A stretch of 64,000 nt of DNA from Hydrogenophaga sp. PBL-H3 (GTDB taxonomy: Bacteria > Pseudomonadota > Gammaproteobacteria > Burkholderiales > Burkholderiaceae_C): the NCBI RefSeq assembly GCF_010104355.1, contig NZ_CP044972.1, forward strand, positions 1,302,001 to 1,366,000, written 5' to 3'. A program made the position numbers and the translations under genes. Under the pieces are notes generated by a model, which was given only the letters and a program-made list of their open reading frames with translations, had not been told where the DNA came from and ran no database searches. The first letter of the stretch is position 1, and every line of letters starts with the position of its first letter. Below are positions 58,743 to 64,000 of the stretch, in pieces.

Positions 58743-59227
58743 TTTTTGGCGTCGGCACCGACATCTGCGACATGCGCCGCATCCAGGCGACATATGAGCG
58801 CCAGGGTGAGCGCTTCGTGCGCAAGGTGCTCAGCGATGCGGAATTCGCCGTCTGGGAGAAACGCGGCGCGCGCTGGCCCCAGCGCGGATTGCGTTTTCTC
58901 GCCACGCGGTTCTCTGCCAAAGAAGCCTTCTCCAAAGCCATTGGACTGGGTATGCGAATGCCCATGACCTGGCGGCGATGCGAAATCAACAACCTGCCCA
59001 GCGGCCAGCCGGTCATCGTGCTGCACGGCGAACTCAAGACGTGGTTTGAAGCCCAGGGCCTGCGCGCGCATGTGACCGTGACCGACGAGACCGACTACGC
59101 GGCCAGCTTCGTCGTGGTTGAATGGGAAGACCCCCACGCTCCACCGCTTCGCGGGTCGCTGCCCCCCGAGGGGGCTGATTCGCCTTGGGGCGGCCCGGCG
59201 GCGAATCATCAACCTGACCCGACATGA
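58739..59227 (+). CDS. acpS: Holo-ACP synthase with repeat-derived C-terminal tail
   Basis: The core of about 130 residues carries the AcpS motifs [13 protein letters not shown] and [13 protein letters not shown] and transfers phosphopantetheine to AcpP Ser37. The family ends near FVVVEW; here about 32 further residues (from [11 protein letters not shown] to the stop) are translated from an 80-base intergenic repeat. The stop still overlaps the nagZ start (ATGA). The tail is proline- and glycine-rich and unlikely to be catalytic. Confidence 0.93.
   Translation: MIFGVGTDICDMRRIQATYERQGERFVRKVLSDAEFAVWEKRGARWPQRGLRFLATRFSAKEAFSKAIGLGMRMPMTWRRCEINNLPSGQPVIVLHGELKTWFEAQGLRAHVTVTDETDYAASFVVVEWEDPHAPPLRGSLPPEGADSPWGGPAANHQPDPT
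59128..59209. repeat. 80-base intergenic repeat, copy 2, inside acpS
   Basis: It matches 57079-57158 over most of its length (CCCCCACGCTCC, GCGGGTCGCTGCCCCCC, CTTGGGGCGGCCCGGCG). Here it is in frame with acpS and extends the coding sequence. Confidence 0.85.
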
Positions 59228-60315
59228 ACCCACACGCCCCTCTCATCATCGACGTGGCCGGCCACAGCCTCACCACGGTGGACAGCCAGCGCCTGGCCCA
59301 TCCGCTGGTCGGTGGCGTCATCCTGTTTGGCCGCAACTGGCATGACCGGGCGCAACTCACCCAGCTGTGCCGCCAGATCAAGGCTGTGCGGCCCGACCTG
59401 CTGATCGCGGTGGACCACGAAGGCGGCCGTGTGCAGCGCTTCCGCACCGATGGCTTCACCCACCTGCCGCCCATGGCAGCGCTGGGCGCCATGGCCATGC
59501 GCCCAGGCAAAGCCGGTGAGCCCGACGGAGTGGCCACATTGCAGGCCTGCAACGCGGCCACCGCTGCCGGCTACGTGCTCGGTGCCGAGTTGCGCGCCTG
59601 CGGCGTCGACCTGAGCTTCACGCCGGTGCTGGATCTCGACTTTGGCGAAAGCTCGGTGATTGGTGACCGCTCTTTCGGGCGCGATCCGCGCATCGTCACG
59701 CTGCTCGCGCAGGCGCTGATGCACGGCCTGCTGCAAAGCGGCATGGGCAACTGCGGCAAACATTTCCCGGGCCATGGCTTCGTCAAGGCCGACTCGCACC
59801 TGGCCATTCCCGTGGACAAGCGCAGCCTGAAAGCCATCCTGGCGGAAGACGCTGCACCGTATGGCTGGCTCTCGGCCAGCCTGCAGGCCGTGATGCCCGC
59901 CCACGTGATCTACCCCAAGGTCGACCCGCGCCCCGCCGGGTTCTCCGCACGCTGGTTGCAAGACGTGTTGCGCCACCGCTTGGGCTTCACCGGCGCCATC
60001 TTCAGCGACGACCTCAGCATGGCCGCGGCGCGCCAGATCGATGGCCAGGCTGTGAGCTTCACCACCGCCGCGCTGGCGGCTCTGCAGGCGGGCTGCGACA
60101 TGGTCTTGTTGTGCAACCAGTCGGTGGAGGCCGGCGGTGCGCCGATCGATGAAGCCATCAACGATCTGTCCAAGGCCTGTCTGAACGGCGATTGGTCACC
60201 CAGCGAGGCGAGCGAAGAGCGCCGCCTGGCCTTGTTGCCGCGCGCCGCTGCGCCCGATTGGGACAGCTTGATGGTTAGCGAACGCTACATGCAGGCACTC
60301 TCGTTGCTGCCCTGA
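59224..60315 (+). CDS. nagZ: Beta-N-acetylhexosaminidase NagZ
   Basis: The protein of 363 residues has the glycoside hydrolase family 3 motifs [22 protein letters not shown] and the catalytic loop [14 protein letters not shown]. It removes N-acetylglucosamine from muropeptides in peptidoglycan recycling. The start overlaps the acpS stop. Confidence 0.96.
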   Translation: MNPHAPLIIDVAGHSLTTVDSQRLAHPLVGGVILFGRNWHDRAQLTQLCRQIKAVRPDLLIAVDHEGGRVQRFRTDGFTHLPPMAALGAMAMRPGKAGEPDGVATLQACNAATAAGYVLGAELRACGVDLSFTPVLDLDFGESSVIGDRSFGRDPRIVTLLAQALMHGLLQSGMGNCGKHFPGHGFVKADSHLAIPVDKRSLKAILAEDAAPYGWLSASLQAVMPAHVIYPKVDPRPAGFSARWLQDVLRHRLGFTGAIFSDDLSMAAARQIDGQAVSFTTAALAALQAGCDMVLLCNQSVEAGGAPIDEAINDLSKACLNGDWSPSEASEERRLALLPRAAAPDWDSLMVSERYMQALSLLP

Positions 60316-60334
60316 CGCCAGCCCGACGGCAGGC

Positions 60335-61015
60335 TCAGTTCTCCAGACCCAGCTTGTCCAGCAGGTCCGACACCAACTCCAGGCGCAGCAGCGGGTTGTC
60401 CAGCGCCATCAGGCGCTGTTTGAGTTCGGCCGGTGCCGGCAGCAACTCGGCCCAGCGGTTGGCCACCCAGCCGCTGTCGTCCCATTGGTAGGGCGGTTGC
60501 AGCGGCAACTGGTCCAGGCTCTGAGGGTCGCGCTCCTGCAGGTTCTGCAGCAGGCGCTTCAGCGCGTCGCGGGTGTTGGCCAGATCGGGCGGCACGGTCA
60601 CCACGGCCTCGTGTTCGTCCAGTGTCACATCGGCAACCCACAAGCCATGGGGCAGCTGGTTGCGGCGGTTGATGTGGAATCGCTGCAAGCCTCGGCACCT
60701 GATCACCATCAACCCGGGTTGGGGCCGCTCCAGGCTTTCAATGTGAGCCAGCGTGCCCACAGTGTGGAAAACTTCCTTGGCGAAGCTGTCGCCCGTGGGC
60801 GGCGCTGATGGGTTGACCCGGCGCACTTCGCTGCCTTCGCTCAGGCACACCACACCGAACGGTGCGCCGGCCTTGTGGCAACGCCCGATCATGTCGAGGT
60901 AGCGCACCTCGAAGATGCGAAGCGGCAACCACCCGCCAGGAAACAGGACGGTCTGCAGCGGAAACAACGGAAGCTGAGACAGCGTGAGCGCCTCGGCTGC
61001 TGGCGCGGAACTCAA
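60335..61015 (-). CDS. Lon N-terminal (substrate-binding) domain protein
   Basis: The 226-residue protein consists of the LON-N domain ([29 protein letters not shown]) without ATPase or protease parts. The chosen start is a TTG at 61015 that overlaps the accD stop (TTGA); there is no ATG between the stop and the domain. It may recognise substrates or act as a small adaptor. Function unknown. Confidence 0.85.
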   Translation of the reverse strand: MSSAPAAEALTLSQLPLFPLQTVLFPGGWLPLRIFEVRYLDMIGRCHKAGAPFGVVCLSEGSEVRRVNPSAPPTGDSFAKEVFHTVGTLAHIESLERPQPGLMVIRCRGLQRFHINRRNQLPHGLWVADVTLDEHEAVVTVPPDLANTRDALKRLLQNLQERDPQSLDQLPLQPPYQWDDSGWVANRWAELLPAPAELKQRLMALDNPLLRLELVSDLLDKLGLEN

Positions 61016-61890
61016 TCGTTGACCACCGCGTCTGCACTCTGACGCTGCAGCATGGCCAAGGTGTTGGCGATGGTGGCGCGCAGCTCGCGCCGGTCGGAGA
61101 TGAAGTCGACCGCCCCCTTGGTTTGCAGGAACTCGGCGCGCTGGAAACCCTCGGGCAGTTTCACCCGCACGGTGTTCTCGATCACACGCGGCCCGGCAAA
61201 GCCGATCAGAGCCTTGGGCTCGGCAATCACCACGTCGCCCAGGAAAGCGAAGCCGGCGCTCACGCCGCCCATGGTCGGATCGGTCAGCACGCTGATGTAG
61301 GGCAGGCCCTTCTTGGCCAGGCGCGTCAGCGCTGCGTTGGTCTTGGCCATCTGCATCAGCGAGAGCAGGCCTTCCTGCATGCGTGCGCCGCCGGTGGCGG
61401 TGAAGCACACAAAGGGCACCTTCTGTGCAATGGCTTCTTCAACGCCGCGCACGAAACGCTCGCCGACCACCGAGCCCATGGAGCCGCCCATGAAATCGAA
61501 TTCAAAACAGGCCACCACCAGACTGATGCCGTGCACCGCGCCACCCATGACGATCAGCGCGTCGGTCTCGCCAGTGGTCTCCAGCGCATCTTTCAAACGC
61601 TCGGGGTACTTGCGGCTGTCCTTGAACTTCAGGGCGTCGACCGGCAGCACTTCCTGCGCGAGTTCGTAGCGGCCTTCGGCATCCAGAAACGCATTGAGCC
61701 GCGCGCGTGCGCCCACGCGGTGGTGGTGGCTGCAGTGCGGGCACACGTTCTGGTTCTTCTCCAGATCGTTCTTGTAGAGCACCGCCTCGCAGCTCGGGCA
61801 CTTGATCCACAAGCCCTCGGGCACGCTGCGGCGCTCGGTCGGGTCGGTGGGGGTGATCTTGGGGGGCAGCAGTTTTTCGAGCCAGGACAT
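61012..61890 (-). CDS. accD: Acetyl-CoA carboxylase carboxyltransferase, beta subunit
   Basis: The protein of 292 residues has the N-terminal zinc ribbon ([24 protein letters not shown]) and the carboxyltransferase core ([38 protein letters not shown]). With AccA it makes malonyl-CoA. It follows trpA by 44 bases, an arrangement common in Proteobacteria. Confidence 0.97.
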   Translation of the reverse strand: MSWLEKLLPPKITPTDPTERRSVPEGLWIKCPSCEAVLYKNDLEKNQNVCPHCSHHHRVGARARLNAFLDAEGRYELAQEVLPVDALKFKDSRKYPERLKDALETTGETDALIVMGGAVHGISLVVACFEFDFMGGSMGSVVGERFVRGVEEAIAQKVPFVCFTATGGARMQEGLLSLMQMAKTNAALTRLAKKGLPYISVLTDPTMGGVSAGFAFLGDVVIAEPKALIGFAGPRVIENTVRVKLPEGFQRAEFLQTKGAVDFISDRRELRATIANTLAMLQRQSADAVVND

Positions 61891-61934
61891 GTGTTCTTCT
61901 CCGTGCGGATGCGCCCCGAGGGCGCCATCCGGAA

Positions 61935-62744
61935 TTATGCGTCTAGAGCTTTGCGGATCGTGCGAATGAAGTTCGACGCGACTGCCACGACTTTCTCATG
62001 CGGCTCGTTCTCGATCAGCTGGATGATCTTGCTGCCGATCACCACCGCGTCGGCCGCGCGGCTGATGGCCCGTGCGGTTTCAGCATCCCGGATGCCGAAG
62101 CCCACGCCCACGGGCACGCTCACGTGCGCGCGGATGCGCGGCAGCATGGCCTCGACCTGGCCCACGTCGAGCGTGCCGGCACCGGTGACGCCCTTGAGAG
62201 AAACGTAGTACACGTAGCCGCTGGCCACGCGCGCGACCTGCGCCATGCGCTCGTCGGTAGAGGTGGGGGCCAGCAGGAAGATGAGGTCCATGCCGTGTTC
62301 GCGCAGCGAGGCAGCGAACTCTTCGCATTCTTCGGGTGGGTAGTCGACGACCAGCACGCCGTCCACGCCCGCAGCCGAGGCGTCGCGCACGAAGGCGCCC
62401 GCGCCGTGCTTCTGGTCGTAGCGCTCCACCGGGTTGGCGTAGCCCATCAGCACCACGGGGGTGGTGTTGTTGCGCTCGCGGAAGCTGCGCACCATGGCAA
62501 TCACCTGCGTGAGGCCGATGCCGGCGGCCAGCGCGCGGTCGCCGGCCTTTTGAATCACCGGGCCGTCGGCCGAGGGGTCGGAGAAAGGCACGCCGAGTTC
62601 GATCACGTCGGCGCCAGCCTCGGCCATGCCGTGCATGAGCTCAGGCGTGATGTCGGCGTAAGGAAAGCCCGCCGTCACAAAAGGAATCAGCGCCTTGCGG
62701 CCTTCGTTCTTCAACGCGGCAAAGGTGGTGTCGATGCGGCTCAT
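61935..62744 (-). CDS. trpA: Tryptophan synthase, alpha subunit
   Basis: The 269-residue TIM barrel has the catalytic Glu in [16 protein letters not shown] and the conserved SLKGVTGA. It cleaves indole-glycerol phosphate. The start overlaps the trpB stop (ATGA), a coupled pair. Confidence 0.97.
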   Translation of the reverse strand: MSRIDTTFAALKNEGRKALIPFVTAGFPYADITPELMHGMAEAGADVIELGVPFSDPSADGPVIQKAGDRALAAGIGLTQVIAMVRSFRERNNTTPVVLMGYANPVERYDQKHGAGAFVRDASAAGVDGVLVVDYPPEECEEFAASLREHGMDLIFLLAPTSTDERMAQVARVASGYVYYVSLKGVTGAGTLDVGQVEAMLPRIRAHVSVPVGVGFGIRDAETARAISRAADAVVIGSKIIQLIENEPHEKVVAVASNFIRTIRKALDA

Positions 62745-64000
62745 TTCTTCACCTCGATGGTGGCCACGCCACCTTTGACCGACTGCCCTCGGCAGCTTGG
62801 GCGGCAATAAAAATCGGCGTTGGACAGATCGGCCACGGTGCCGATGTCCTTGTCGCCCCGACCCGAGAGGTTCACCAGAATGGATTGGTCGGGCTTCATG
62901 GTCTTGGCTAGCTTCATGGCGTAGGCCACGGCGTGGCTCGATTCGAGTGCGGGGATGATGCCCTCGGTGCGGCACAGGTAGTGAAATGCCTCCAGCGCCT
63001 CGGCGTCGGTGATGCCCACGTACTCGGCTCGGCCGATGTCCTTGAGGAAGGCATGCTCGGGCCCGACACCGGGGTAGTCCAGGCCGGCGCTCACGCTGTG
63101 CGTTTCGGTCACCTGGCCGTTGTCGTCCTGCAGCACATAGGTGCGGTTGCCGTGCAGCACGCCCGGGCTGCCCTTTTGCAGCGAGGCCGAGTGCTTGCCA
63201 CTCTCCATGCCTTCGCCAGCGGCTTCCACGCCGATCAGGCGAGTCTGCGCGTGGTTGATGTAGGGGTAGAAGATGCCCATGGCGTTGCTGCCGCCACCCA
63301 CGCACGCGATCACCGCGTCGGGCTGCTCGCTCTTGCAGCCGGCGGCGGCGAGCATCTCGGGCATCTGCACCAGGCATTCCTCGCCAATGACGCTCTGGAA
63401 GTCGCGCACCATCATCGGATAGGGGTGCGGGCCGGCCACGGTGCCGATGATGTAGAAGGTGTTGTCCACGTTGGCGACCCAGTCGCGCATGGCTTCGTTG
63501 AGCGCGTCCTTGAGCGTGCGACTGCCCGATTCGACTGGCACCACCGTGGCGCCCAGCAGCTTCATGCGGTAGACGTTGGGGCTCTGGCGCTTCACGTCTT
63601 CGCTGCCCATGTACACCACACATTCCAACCCGTAGCGCGCGCAGATGGTGGCAGTGGCCACGCCGTGCTGGCCTGCGCCGGTCTCGGCAATGATGCGCGG
63701 CTTGCCCATGCGCTTGGCGAGCATGGCCTGGCCGATGGTGTTGTTGATCTTGTGCGCGCCAGTGTGGTTGAGGTCTTCGCGTTTGAGGAAAATCTGCGCA
63801 CCACCTGCCTCGCGGCTCATGCGAGCCGCGTGGTAGATCGGGCTGGGTCGGCCCACAAAGTGCGCCAGTTCGCTCTTGAATTCAGCGAGAAACTCTGGGT
63901 CGTGCTGGTACTTCGCGTACGCGGCCTTGAGTTCGTTGATGGCGTGGGTGAGCGTTTCGCTCACAAAGCTACCGCCGTAGATGCCGAAATGGCCGCGGGC
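62741..64000 (-). CDS. trpB: Tryptophan synthase, beta subunit (partial at window edge)
   Basis: The pyridoxal phosphate lysine is in the motif [10 protein letters not shown], and the phosphate loop is GGGSNAMG. The frame stays open to the last base of the window, and the residues before the GTG at 63964 read [12 protein letters not shown], the normal TrpB N-terminal sequence. The true start is therefore outside the window. It condenses indole and serine. Confidence 0.97.
   Translation of the reverse strand, partial: ARGHFGIYGGSFVSETLTHAINELKAAYAKYQHDPEFLAEFKSELAHFVGRPSPIYHAARMSREAGGAQIFLKREDLNHTGAHKINNTIGQAMLAKRMGKPRIIAETGAGQHGVATATICARYGLECVVYMGSEDVKRQSPNVYRMKLLGATVVPVESGSRTLKDALNEAMRDWVANVDNTFYIIGTVAGPHPYPMMVRDFQSVIGEECLVQMPEMLAAAGCKSEQPDAVIACVGGGSNAMGIFYPYINHAQTRLIGVEAAGEGMESGKHSASLQKGSPGVLHGNRTYVLQDDNGQVTETHSVSAGLDYPGVGPEHAFLKDIGRAEYVGITDAEALEAFHYLCRTEGIIPALESSHAVAYAMKLAKTMKPDQSILVNLSGRGDKDIGTVADLSNADFYCRPSCRGQSVKGGVATIEVKK

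Noticed and set aside
63964-63964. GTG at 63964 as the trpB start
   Set aside because: The frame continues upstream to the window edge and encodes [12 protein letters not shown], the normal TrpB N-terminal sequence.

Overview
The window is chromosomal DNA of a GC-rich betaproteobacterium, most likely Burkholderiales, family Comamonadaceae. The evidence is gene content and order: a yceD-rpmF-plsX-fabH-fabD-fabG-acpP-fabF block, an rpoE-rseA-rseB-degP-lepA-lepB-rnc-era-recO-pdxJ-acpS-nagZ block, a tripartite-tricarboxylate (Bug) receptor, and GC-rich intergenic repeats typical of the group. This is inference from recalled families; no search was run. No tRNA, rRNA, CRISPR array, prophage or insertion sequence was seen.

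Layout. 1-7.6 kb: an OhrR-type MarR regulator, a Tat-exported dienelactone hydrolase, and a LysR gene divergent from iorA-iorB plus a Bug receptor. 7.6-10.2 kb: a TPR protein with a degenerate receiver domain, and a ureD without other urease genes. 10.3-29.1 kb: a large purine and urate catabolism region. 29.1-31.3 kb: an FAD monooxygenase divergent from a MarR gene. 31.4-35.4 kb: glutathione-dependent formaldehyde oxidation (two genes), a HAD phosphatase, a Rieske protein and an SppA-like protease. 35.3-38.8 kb: sugar-nucleotide genes galE, manC and galU. 38.9-46.9 kb: an RsmI-like methyltransferase, maf, yceD, rpmF and fatty-acid synthesis genes. 46.9-60.3 kb: the sigma-E envelope-stress module, then lepA, lepB, rnc, era, recO, pdxJ, acpS and nagZ. 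60.3-64 kb: trpB (running off the edge), trpA, accD and a Lon-N-domain protein on the minus strand.

The purine region is the most interesting part. Two guanine-deaminase-like enzymes, two NMT1/SsuA-type substrate-binding proteins, one ABC permease and one ATPase, a xanthine/urate permease and a Rieske oxygenase resembling HpxD would supply and oxidise purines to urate. PuuD, UraH, a UraD-allantoate amidohydrolase fusion and PuuE allantoinase then form a route from urate to the ureidoglycolate level. XdhC and UreD are present without XdhAB or UreABC in the window.

Two layers of control are visible. The divergent promoter region between the first ABC receptor gene and the Rieske gene carries two head-to-head RNA elements that match the xanthine-I (NMT1-motif) riboswitch, one for each gene. 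Separately, a perfect TGTATACA palindrome occurs before the second ABC receptor, the permease, the gntR/uraH divergent pair and puuD, with a one-mismatch copy before xdhC. It is probably the operator of the GntR regulator encoded in the cluster.
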